Of a stretch of 64,000 bases of DNA, positions 42,490 through 51,546 are shown in pieces. The DNA is from Fragilaria crotonensis (Eukaryota > Bacillariophyta > Fragilariophyceae > Fragilariales > Fragilariaceae), in contig JAKSYS010000003.1 of assembly GCA_022925895.1 (NCBI GenBank), positions 310,001 to 374,000 of the forward strand, given 5' to 3'. Positions within the stretch are counted from its first letter, which is position 1, and each line of letters begins with the position of its first letter. The position numbers were made by a program, and so were the translations under genes. A model generated the notes under the pieces. It worked only from the letters and a program-made list of their open reading frames with translations, did no database searches and had not been told where the DNA came from.

Positions 42490-44202
42490 ATGACGAAACT
42501 ACCCTATCATTGCTTCATCTTTGTTCTGCCATTCTCATCACAGGGGTTTCAGCGAGTATGCCCTTCAAGAATGACAAGACCAGGATTTGCTACCCCAACA
42601 ACTAAATCTTCTTACGATGATCAACGATTAACAATCCTTTTCGCTGAATTTTTCGGCGATCATGAATTTCATATTCATCGTCCGATACCTACCATGCCGT
42701 CCCCTCTGTTTGTGAATCTGGCACAATCTCAGATGGAACTCCTAGCATTCAGTGTTGGGAGGATAAAATCCATCTCCCTGTATCTCCCTCAGGAAAACGC
42801 AGAAACAGGGCAACTAGAATTCCTTCCAGCGATATTGTATCCTCACTCGGAGCGTGTCTTCATTGCCAATGATTCCAATTCTGGTGAGGCACCTCGTCTA
42901 CCCCGGACACTCACAAGATTGCCTGGGTTTCAACACGCGACATCCCTGATTCCCGGTTATCCCATGGTGTCGAGTGACTCTCCAGGCGTGGGATCGGTAG
43001 AAGAAGTCATGTGCGACCCATCCACCAAAATGTCCGCATTGTCAGTGCCCCTCTTTCAAGGGAGGCAAACGGTGGGAGTGTTACTTGTTTGGGCACACCC
43101 TCCGAGCCCTTCAACTGGACCTCAATGGACAAAGGGCGAGAAGGAGCAAATATCTAGAGCAGCGCAATCACTGTCACTTGCACTCTCCATGGACTCAGAA
43201 CGCAAAATTTTACAGAAACAGTCGGAAAAGCTGAAGGTGCAGCTGTCAGATGCTCTCCATCAGGTCAAAAATCCTATCCAAGCGTTGCGAACCTATGGGA
43301 AGCTTTTGCAACGAAAGCTTGCAGATTCCGATTTTGGAGAGCTACAAGGTGGTTCGCCACAGCTCTTGGAACTGACACGACACTTGGTCGCGCAATCCGA
43401 TCGCGTAGTTGATCTCATGTCCCCGTTCGATGTCATTGTTGAGTCTCTGCCCTCAGCGAAACAGCCCTTGGCGTTGAACCCATACAGGCCGCCGACGAGC
43501 TCAATGCGTTCTGCTCTTGCTCCATGGCGAAGTACTACCCCGTTCAAGGATTATTCTGACCACGTGGAACAAAGTAATGGACTCAACAACCAAACAATCG
43601 AGTTCAGCCGCGGAGCAAAGGACTTCGCTTTCACAAATGGCACAATTGAGTTCACTCGAGATGTACCTTTCATGGACTCCGCAGACGTCACAGAGTCATC
43701 AATTGTGGCTAGAGATGAAGTCTTGGAGATGGCATTTGTTATGGATATACTTGATCCAATCTTGGCTGCGGGGAAAATGTTTGCTTCAGAGAGTGGAATT
43801 GACCTTAGTGTCGTGGTATCGAAGGAATTACCAGGCGTGTGGGTTTGCCCTACAGCTCTCCAAGAAGCTGTATCGAATGTGTTAGACAATGCCCTCAAAT
43901 ATGTCAGCCTTGGCCATTCGAGTCACCCACGAGTCACTATAGAGATTGAACCACATTCGACGGTTCCAGGTGTTGTGATACGAATAACTGACAATGGTCC
44001 GGGAATTCCAGAAAAAGAACAGAATGAAATTTTCGAGCGTGGATACCGAGGAGAATTAACGAGATCTATAAAAGGATCCGGAATAGGTCTTGATATCAGT
44101 CGATCAATGATAACGAGGATGGGCGGCGAGCTTCGAGTGGCAGAAACCAGTGCAGAAGGGACCACATTCGAATTCATCCTTTACCGTAGTCCTGTAATAT
44201 AG
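42490..44202 (+). CDS. GAF-containing sensor histidine kinase, chloroplast sensor kinase-like
   Basis: A 570-residue two-component-type kinase. Residues about 70-235 form a GAF-like sensor domain. The dimerisation helix carries H257 in LHQVKNPIQALRTYGKLL, the likely phospho-acceptor. The ATPase domain has the N box EAVSNVLDNALKY (N463/N467), the G1 box DNGPGIP (501-507) and the G2 box GSGIGL (529-534). Architecture and the H-box context resemble chloroplast sensor kinase (CSK) and cyanobacterial Hik2, which report plastoquinone redox state to plastid genes. No response-regulator domain is attached. The N terminus is not a clear plastid-targeting sequence as it stands; a missing leader exon is possible. 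It converges on the DHHC gene, with 30 bp between coding ends. Confidence 0.78.
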   Translation: MTKLPYHCFIFVLPFSSQGFQRVCPSRMTRPGFATPTTKSSYDDQRLTILFAEFFGDHEFHIHRPIPTMPSPLFVNLAQSQMELLAFSVGRIKSISLYLPQENAETGQLEFLPAILYPHSERVFIANDSNSGEAPRLPRTLTRLPGFQHATSLIPGYPMVSSDSPGVGSVEEVMCDPSTKMSALSVPLFQGRQTVGVLLVWAHPPSPSTGPQWTKGEKEQISRAAQSLSLALSMDSERKILQKQSEKLKVQLSDALHQVKNPIQALRTYGKLLQRKLADSDFGELQGGSPQLLELTRHLVAQSDRVVDLMSPFDVIVESLPSAKQPLALNPYRPPTSSMRSALAPWRSTTPFKDYSDHVEQSNGLNNQTIEFSRGAKDFAFTNGTIEFTRDVPFMDSADVTESSIVARDEVLEMAFVMDILDPILAAGKMFASESGIDLSVVVSKELPGVWVCPTALQEAVSNVLDNALKYVSLGHSSHPRVTIEIEPHSTVPGVVIRITDNGPGIPEKEQNEIFERGYRGELTRSIKGSGIGLDISRSMITRMGGELRVAETSAEGTTFEFILYRSPVI

Positions 44203-44232
44203 GTGAGCCTCAAAGGGAATACTTCTCGGCAG

Positions 44233-45633
44233 TCAACTTTCCTTCGATTTACTCTTCGGTTGTTTCGAGTCAATAGCTAGGGGAGTCCGCTCCTTTCCCG
44301 CTCTCTGAAGGCGTTCCCTGGCTTGTTTTCTCAGCGAACGAGGATACACTACATCTCGCCAATTTTCGATGAAGCCATAGTTGTAAATATTCTTGGGCCG
44401 TGGGCCTGGGTGGAATATTTGAACAGCTTCCGCTCCACCTTCGCGGTTTTCCTGTCCAGCAGCGCCTGAGCACGTCACATCTCCGTCCGAAACGACCAAC
44501 TTGCTTCCAGTTTTCTCGTTCACCAATCCTTCCTTAACTGCTTTATTATAGCGTTTCAGTTCGGCATTATACCATGCTTTGACCTCGGACCATTTCGATG
44601 CTTCGTTTGTCGTCATTCCACGACTGGTAATCCAGACGTGGTACCCAAGGAACATGGTCAGAACGAAGCCCATGAGAGAGAACAAGAGAAACAAACCCGC
44701 ATGCAACCGGTGCCTCGGGAAGAGGTATTGAAAAATGACGTACGGAGTCGCTTTGAACTCTTCGCCATTCACTCGATTGATGTAAACTACGTCCCATAAT
44801 TTGAGTTTTTCAATCTCGAATTGAAAGAGGTATGCAACAACGATTGCTCCGTATGTCAACATTCCCGCATGAACCAGAAGAAATAACAAGAACCATCTGT
44901 AATTCTCTTCACCAATCGGATTTCCCAACCAGCCACAGAAATGATCAAACTTGGAGACGTGCACACCGCTATAGCGATCATATTTGCTGCGAGCGAGTTT
45001 GGGAATTCCAACTGTCGGACAGATTCTGTCCTTGACAAAGAGGAGCCCATCGTAGGGATAATTGTCGTACTTTTCCAGAGTGTCAGCAGTGATGATTCCA
45101 GGCGATTGCTTGCATGCCAATCTCCACGATGTAACGCATATGATAAATACGATGTATGCCATAGTCTTGTGATAAGACGAGACGTGTCCTTCGCTAGCAT
45201 CAATCCATGGGAATGTGAAGAAGAATATGACAGCCCACGAACTAAAGACAATAATCACGTACAAGACGGCAGGAAAGTGATCGGCCAACGTCTTTAAGCG
45301 CTTGACAGCCTCCTCACCAATTAGATCAGAGGCTCTTTTCCTCAAGTGGGTAGGCCACTCCACTGTGAAGAGATAGGCCAATCGACTCTTGGATGGGTCC
45401 GCGATCGCACAGTAGTATGTGAGGAATGCGATGGCAATCAGGTAAGCTCCTAAGCCGAAAGGCATGGCCACGCTCATTGTAGATAGGTTTTTGAGAACTT
45501 CGCGCGTAAGAAACGTATGAACGAGGACGATAGCAATAACAAGCTTTTCCTTTCGACTCAGTGCCATGAGCACTCTCTCGAATGCTCCTCTTCGTATCTT
45601 TTTTTGAATCGCACAGAGTTGGTCGGACTTCAT
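44233..45633 (-). CDS. DHHC-family membrane protein with DHFC active site
   Basis: From the Met at 45633 the product has 466 residues; an open frame extends to 45855, but the added part falls in GTAC-type sequence. There are membrane segments at about 30-45, 50-67, 115-137, 145-165, 225-250 and 290-315. Between them lies the cysteine-rich-domain region of palmitoyltransferases: ICPTVGIPKLARSKYD, then SKFDHFCGWLGNPIG. The active-site DHHC is DHFC, and most zinc-binding cysteines and histidines of the canonical domain are replaced, for example HC by YD and the last Cys by Pro. ARSK and NPIGEENYRWF show clear ancestry. DHYC forms exist in yeast Akr1, so the variant could still transfer palmitate, but loss of the zinc ligands argues for altered function. 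Confidence 0.75.
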   Translation of the reverse strand: MKSDQLCAIQKKIRRGAFERVLMALSRKEKLVIAIVLVHTFLTREVLKNLSTMSVAMPFGLGAYLIAIAFLTYYCAIADPSKSRLAYLFTVEWPTHLRKRASDLIGEEAVKRLKTLADHFPAVLYVIIVFSSWAVIFFFTFPWIDASEGHVSSYHKTMAYIVFIICVTSWRLACKQSPGIITADTLEKYDNYPYDGLLFVKDRICPTVGIPKLARSKYDRYSGVHVSKFDHFCGWLGNPIGEENYRWFLLFLLVHAGMLTYGAIVVAYLFQFEIEKLKLWDVVYINRVNGEEFKATPYVIFQYLFPRHRLHAGLFLLFSLMGFVLTMFLGYHVWITSRGMTTNEASKWSEVKAWYNAELKRYNKAVKEGLVNEKTGSKLVVSDGDVTCSGAAGQENREGGAEAVQIFHPGPRPKNIYNYGFIENWRDVVYPRSLRKQARERLQRAGKERTPLAIDSKQPKSKSKES

Positions 45634-47669
45634 CAACGCGCGAGCCTTTAGAACATATCTGTATGACTGTATGATTGATACTCCTAACTCATAATAGACA
45701 ACTACCCGTAGTACGGTGCGTGGTAATCTGTATGCATACGTATACAGTATGACAGTATGACACGCATGCATATTGCATATACAGAATATACCCAGCATAC
45801 AGCCGGAGTCCGGAAAAAATAGTGGCATCGCAACGTAGATGAAGGTATGTATCATAGAGTGGTCTACTACCTGGTACTACCGGTAGAGACTAGTAGAGAG
45901 GTACGTTGTACATGTACTGGTTTCGATTAGAATGCAAGAAATGACATCATGGATGACGTCACAGTACCAACCCTTCCACGTACTACCTACGGTGATACAG
46001 TACTCCAGTAAGACAGTAACGTAGGGACAACATGCTGATTGGTATGGCTTGACATCATTTCCTTGCATTCTAATCGGATCCAGTTACTCCAAACGATACC
46101 ATAGCTACCGGTAGGTTCTCAATGCAAGTGGGGCAGACCCTATTGTAGGGCTTGTAGAGACTTCGTGCTCTTCTGGTGTTGTTAAAGTTTATGTACTTGT
46201 TTTCAAACAGTGCATGGTGTCCGTCCAGAGATATTGCCTGTCTTTGCTGCACCGTCACCATGCGGTGGGCAACCCAGTTTTCACAAATTAACTACAGCAA
46301 CCCCAACGAATTCACTGTTTACTACAATTCTCTTCAAGGCCAAAAGGTAGATCCCTTGGTGAATGAATAATTGAAAAACCAAGGTTTGGGTGAGCATCCC
46401 ACTATACTCTTGGAGGAAACCAAGGCTAATTGGACACAAATACAGCACATTCAATTGCCTGCCTCTGCATGAAACTGACAAGTAGCTAGCATACTATCAA
46501 GTGCCACACAAATCAAGAAATTATTGAATGGCTGCATCATGAGCCCAACACATTAGTTTGGTCCTTGTTCAATGTGCAGAATAGGCAAGCAATCCCTCAT
46601 TTTGAACTTGGACACAAATGTATCAGCCTCACATCACATTCAGATTTTCATGATTTTCAGCCAATAGTAGGATTTGTGACTGAAGAACCATTTCAAACTT
46701 GGTCTTTGAGTGTCACCTTTCTGCTTTCTATCAATTAAGGGCGGGCAATGCTCCCAAGACCAATTGCCACCAACATGATGGTGATTGGGGATGACCTTAC
46801 ACTAGTACTGCAGGGATTCAGCGTGTTGCAGTTTTCATGGATAAACACATAGATCGCTAGCATTGCTGGCACAATATGCGAGAATTGGATGTGTGTTTAA
46901 CTTGTTGGCACATTCGTAATTTAACCCTTTTCCCCTACTGTAGAAACGGACTTAAAAACCTGTAAATCCCTGTTTTCGTTATGAGCTGCTAGCCAAAAAT
47001 CTGTTTCAATATAGCAGGTGTGTCCACTTCTGGAGCCATGTCATTAAGAAAATTCTGGCGCCATTCCTCTGAAACGTCATGCCAAACGAATTCCGCTCAG
47101 CGGGTACACGCTGAGTTGTAATGATGACGTCGTTCTTGGCGCAAGTCCTGGAGTTCGCATAACATAAATTCTTCTTCCATGTGATCAGAGCCTAGTAGAT
47201 ATTGTCATAAGTAGGAGGTATGACCCTGAATCTTCATGTACCCTTTTCCAAGATACTCCGAGTACAGGAGATATGAAAAGTAAGTGCCAGAAAATGCAAA
47301 TGGAGTCACAGTCAAGTCGTAATGAGCATAATTATTAGAACTACAAGTGTCATCCCACGTCATTTGTCCTTTACACGAAGGATGCACGGTGAAGCAGTAC
47401 CAAGAACTTGTTCTGCCCTGAAAACAGTTGGCTGATAGGGCGATGTTGGTAGTACTACACATAAGTCGCGGGAAAGCTGGGCATAAATGTGTGCGGTTCA
47501 TTCGAGATCTACAGTAAAAGTCATGGCACCAAGGGAGTTTTTATCGGTTGTTGAATGCCGGCTCCCAGATGCGACCTTGCATTTGTAAAAAAAAGGCAAG
47601 AAAATTCAGGGCAAAAGTCAGGCGGGGCACTCTCGCTAGGAAAGGCTACGCATAACTTCCTAACGTGAA
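45634..47669. other. 2-kb intergenic region with MITE copy 2
   Basis: No supported gene. The first 270 bases are GTAC/TACT-rich and probably include the DHHC gene's promoter. A MITE lies at 45919-46081. From 46.2 to 47.6 kb there are short unrelated open frames and AT-rich sequence that may be old transposon debris. Confidence 0.4.
45919..46081. mobile_element. MITE with GGATCCGATTAG ends, copy 2
   Basis: A 163-bp element in opposite orientation to the copy at 17351-17521. Reversed, it starts GGATCCGATTAGAATGC, shares the central TACTGTCTTACTGGAGTAC segment, and ends CTAATCGAAACC, as copy 1 does. Its arms are less well matched than in copy 1 (TGATGTCA on one side), so it is the older or more diverged copy. 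A perfect TGACGTCA is at 45954-45961. Confidence 0.75.
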
Positions 47670-48426
47670 ATGTTCGACCACATCAAACTCAACAACATCA
47701 CGGCCAATAAAAACAGTTGTTACCCTATGAACTTCAATGGTAGGCTCGCCTCAATCATCAGGTCATACCAGGACCATGATGTGAAATCGGCAGGAGTCAG
47801 AACCAGGGCGTGCAACAAAATCGAAGGAGCATTGCGAGATGCACCTGTAAACCTTACTCACTCATCCACAGAACATCCTCCTTCAAGAATCGAATGCGAC
47901 AACGAACAACGCCCAGGTCAGTGCCTATTGGTTGAGTTTCCTAGCGGCAGCAAGCGAAGAAATGTCCACGCTGACTCGGAGGACGAGAGTTCTATATCCA
48001 CCATTTCAGGGGCGTCAGGTGGAAACTACGTACAAAGCGACTCCATCGCTAAGTTAGTGAATGCGTTCGGCTTCCGCACGGTCAGGAGAACGATGCCGAA
48101 AGAGAAAGTAAGTTATCCGGTTTCAAAAGCAAGGACCTCAAACCAGGGAATACCAGCGACCATGGCACAGAATCTTCCCACCATTGTCATTGTCGAAGAG
48201 AAAGCGCGACGTCTTCGACGATAGAATTTCTAGCGGAGAATCAACACATCATCCGCATCCAAAGTGGAGTGCATTTCTTGTTCGTTTTGATCAATCCCTT
48301 TTGTTGAAGTTGTGTCGCGAGGGAAATTGTATGCGTTTGCTTGGTCGCTCTTCACAGCCCGGGTGTCGAAAACATCGTGCGACAGAAACGATACTGCCGT
48401 CCAGTCGTCGAATCTGCGTCGATTGA
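47670..48426 (+). CDS. Hypothetical protein, two-exon model
   Basis: Proposed exons 47670-48107 and 48199-48426 give 221 residues. The intron (48108-48198, 91 bp) starts GTAAGT and ends AG, and both junctions are in phase 0. Without splicing the frame ends at 48224 with 184 residues. The protein is hydrophilic and basic, with a Ser-rich acidic patch (ADSEDESSISTISG) and RKRDVFDDR after the junction, suggesting a nuclear protein. I do not recognise a domain. AATAAA overlaps the stop codon region (TGAATAAA), which could serve polyadenylation. The model is uncertain. Confidence 0.4.
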
Positions 48427-48753
48427 ATAAAAGTATGCATAGTAGCACTTAGTTGTTAGGGCCGACGTTACAAAAACATCGTTCACGACCTTCGTCCTGA
48501 AAGTGCCTACATGCATCTTAAACAAGCATAGCAATCGTGCCATGAACGTTGACGAACTCAAGCTCGTGCCGCAACGCCACGTATTATTCGATTCGCAGCA
48601 GACTCTGTATGACTTGTTTTGGAATATCGTCGCAACTGCTAGGTCAAAAGGCATGCACAGAGACATGTTGAATCCTATGGCGAATTTGGTCCGCGAGTCC
48701 GTGAATCATTTGAGTTATTATGCTCAGTTCACCTCCGAAACGTGATTTATCGG
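48427..48753. other. Intergenic, possible extra exon
   Basis: About 330 bases. A plus-strand open stretch at 48503-48745 (MNVDELKLVPQRHVLFDSQQ...) has protein-like composition and could be a last exon of the preceding gene or a small separate gene. It ends 9 bases before the end of the membrane protein gene on the other strand. Confidence 0.3.
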
Positions 48754-50946
48754 CTACGGTGTCTCCACAACTCTCAACTTCCACAACCCATGCAGCGAGA
48801 ACCAGAGCAAACCAGTGGACAACATCCGCACCACATTGAGAACGAGTTGGAGCATTCCAAACGACGACTTCACCAAGGCAAGAATGATAGCTAAATGCCC
48901 GACCAAAAGGGCGAACAGCTGGCCCGCAAAGAGTGTAGCGATTGCCAAACTTGGCGGATAGGATGCATACAACAAAGAATCGCTTGCAAAGATGACGAGC
49001 AGACCTCCGAAGTGGAAAAATGTTCCAAGGCCTGGCCAAGTCAAGGCGAGGAGATAAAAGTCGTGCACACACTCAGGCGTCGTCGGGGAAAGAAAGGGCT
49101 CGCTGCAGGAAGCAGAGTATGCTTCTTCGACAATAGCGAGGAACAAACAAGGAATAAACACGTAGTAAAGAATGAACGACGAGCGCTTCAGCCTTCGTTC
49201 GAGTTCGACAGAGGCTCCGACCTCGGTGGCAATAACTTCAATTTCTGGTTCTGTTGTCGTAAGCAAAGAAATGCCGACGCACTGAAAAATACCACACAGC
49301 GCTCGTATCAGAAATAAGACCATTGCAGCCTTGGTTTGCCCATCAAAGTCATCCACATTGCTTGAGCAAAGTATCCATAGTTGCCAGCAGGCAATCGCTG
49401 TGCCACCAGGACAGGCGATCGCCATTAGCCATCGCGCTCGTTCGTATACATGGGCACTGTTGACGCTCATGTGAGCACAAAAGAGATACATGGCACATAC
49501 GTGCATTCCCCACTGATACACTTCCCCGCCAAATCCTGCGACGACTGTGCTATACTGCAGCAGCATCAGGCATTCAAACGTCATTTCAAACAGAAGACAT
49601 CCAGACGATATCCATACCAGAAAAGCGCCACGCCGCTGCCTTAGCGAGAAATGCTCGGATTTGGAAATCTGACGCATCGACAGAGATTCTATTTGACGAA
49701 ATTGGTCCAAGTCCGGAGAATCCGATATGCTGTCGCCTTCACTTTCCGATTCATCATCGTCTTCAACTCGGGTATACTTCGGAGCACCACTCTTCGTCGT
49801 CCATAAATCCGATGCGCTGTTCTCGTGGCGCAAAAGAAGGGTGGTGACAAAAATCGGTAGCATCAACAATACTTCCATGCTCGACGAGAAGATAGATATG
49901 ATCTCTCTGTCAGAGAGTGTTTTGGGGTTCACCAGTGGAACCAAATAGCTCAATGCCAAGGTCAGCCTCCATCCAGAACAAATGATTGCCCCTCCCACGC
50001 AGGATTGATCCCCTGGGAAGGTCGTGACCAAGAACAATAGGGAGAGGAGAAAGGCCCGGTGGGCTCCTTGAGCGTAGGACATTTCCAGGAGACCGACACT
50101 AGTCTCTGACATGCAATCGACGTCGATAATGGCAGTCACCGTTGTCAAGATGGTAAACACTATAGTTGTCCCCTGTAGGCAATCCGCCAGGCGCGCAATA
50201 ATCGCCGTCCTGACAACCTGTGGCCTGGTGGATGGTAGGTACTTTGGGAATTTTGCCTCGTGACCTTGGATGTATTGTTCCACTAGACGCAAGACTTGAC
50301 ATCGAACGATCTCAAGGCGAAGAAAGGCGACGATGCAGCACGATCCCATGACAACGCTCACGATCATGGTGGTTCCGAACGCTTCTTTCCATAAATCGAC
50401 GGCGAAGTATGAAAGTGCCGCCAGGACGAAGTAAAAACAGCAATTGCGGGCGAAGTAGAGCCATACGACATCACCGCGGTAGGCTGCCACGAATCCAGCA
50501 CCGCCAAGTAAGGAAGCATGGACCAGATTTTGTATGATTTGTATTTGTTGGGCCAAAAGATCGGCCCACAACGGAAATGGAGACGTCGAGCTAGAAGAGG
50601 ACCTTGAGGCCGCGACAACCGCGTTGCATTGTTGATGGCTTGTAGCAGGAGCATTATCAAGCGACGGCTCATAGTGGTACTGGATAATCAACGCGACTGA
50701 TATGATGGCCATACAGGTGGACACTGCCACAACTGAAATTAATCCTTGGCCGGCAGTCCCATCGCGGATGCATTTTGACAACACATCTACCTCCTCTTTG
50801 GACGAAATTTCCAGAGTTTTCAGGGTACGGTCTTCATCCTCGCCTATGCTTGACTCTTCTCTCATCGTCCTTACTCGCAGGGAACGAGGGACGGTGCCAA
50901 TAGCGGAGAAAGGTATGCGCAAGGTTTTCAAATCGATAAACTGCAA
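48754..50946 (-). CDS. Large polytopic membrane protein, unknown family
   Basis: A 730-residue intronless protein. A hydrophilic N terminus (1-65, with acidic and Ser residues) is followed by many hydrophobic segments, about 13 by eye. The first is LISVVAVSTCMAIISVALII. A charged cytosolic-type loop (DDDESESEGDSISDSPDLDQ, about 395-414) splits them into two halves of similar size, as in many transporters and receptors. I recognise no transporter, channel or receptor motif. It could be an internal duplication of six or seven helices. The Met at residue 28 could be the true start. The copia element lies only 42 bp upstream of its start codon, inside the presumed promoter. Confidence 0.65.
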   Translation of the reverse strand: MQFIDLKTLRIPFSAIGTVPRSLRVRTMREESSIGEDEDRTLKTLEISSKEEVDVLSKCIRDGTAGQGLISVVAVSTCMAIISVALIIQYHYEPSLDNAPATSHQQCNAVVAASRSSSSSTSPFPLWADLLAQQIQIIQNLVHASLLGGAGFVAAYRGDVVWLYFARNCCFYFVLAALSYFAVDLWKEAFGTTMIVSVVMGSCCIVAFLRLEIVRCQVLRLVEQYIQGHEAKFPKYLPSTRPQVVRTAIIARLADCLQGTTIVFTILTTVTAIIDVDCMSETSVGLLEMSYAQGAHRAFLLSLLFLVTTFPGDQSCVGGAIICSGWRLTLALSYLVPLVNPKTLSDREIISIFSSSMEVLLMLPIFVTTLLLRHENSASDLWTTKSGAPKYTRVEDDDESESEGDSISDSPDLDQFRQIESLSMRQISKSEHFSLRQRRGAFLVWISSGCLLFEMTFECLMLLQYSTVVAGFGGEVYQWGMHVCAMYLFCAHMSVNSAHVYERARWLMAIACPGGTAIACWQLWILCSSNVDDFDGQTKAAMVLFLIRALCGIFQCVGISLLTTTEPEIEVIATEVGASVELERRLKRSSFILYYVFIPCLFLAIVEEAYSASCSEPFLSPTTPECVHDFYLLALTWPGLGTFFHFGGLLVIFASDSLLYASYPPSLAIATLFAGQLFALLVGHLAIILALVKSSFGMLQLVLNVVRMLSTGLLWFSLHGLWKLRVVETP

Positions 50947-50987
50947 ACGTCGAATTGTTGCTGAATGAGAGTAGTACAGTACCTGGT

Positions 50988-51546
50988 TGTCAGATCATAC
51001 TGTGCTACTGTTGGTACTGTTGGTGGAATCGACGGTACGACCGTACGACGCGACAACGATGTCGAGCTCGACAGTACGACTGTACCAAAGTACGACTGTA
51101 GTAAAACTAATTGTTCGTGCGGATCGACGTCCAGCAATGTCTATCAAGAGGAGGATCTTGGTTGGACGATTGTTGGCAAAGGTTCAAAGAAGTACAAGAC
51201 CAAGACCTGACATGAGGAGTTATGCCTTGAAGGCTGGAACTGTATGAAAGCCTTATTAGGCATATGTCTCTTGGGATTTGGAGACTGGATTGATGTACTT
51301 GGTTTGCTTTCGGTCTTGGAGTTGGTCTTGTTCCAACTCGGACTTAAGGAAAGCAATCTTGTGTTTGTGTTGTTTTGTTGGATGGGATGTGTGTTCAATC
51401 TTGGGAGCTTTTGGAGTCCAAGAACAAGATTGGAATCGATCTAGAAAATGTAATTCTAGATCTCACAATATTCGAAAACAGTATTTGGTAGTGTCTAGGA
51501 GAACTACTGGATTAAGAGTCTACGGTATTGTTGAATTGTTTAACAC
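50988..51546 (+). repeat. 5' LTR of the copia element
   Basis: Starts TGTCAGATCATACTG and ends TTGTTTAACAC; 559 bp, the same length as the 3' LTR. The TG start and the A/C-rich end fit the family. Open frames inside it have no coding meaning. Confidence 0.93.

Noticed and set aside
42288-42605. Frame with a signal-peptide-like stretch just before the kinase
   Set aside because: Different frame from the kinase, and no clear splice pair joins them; kept only as a possible leader.
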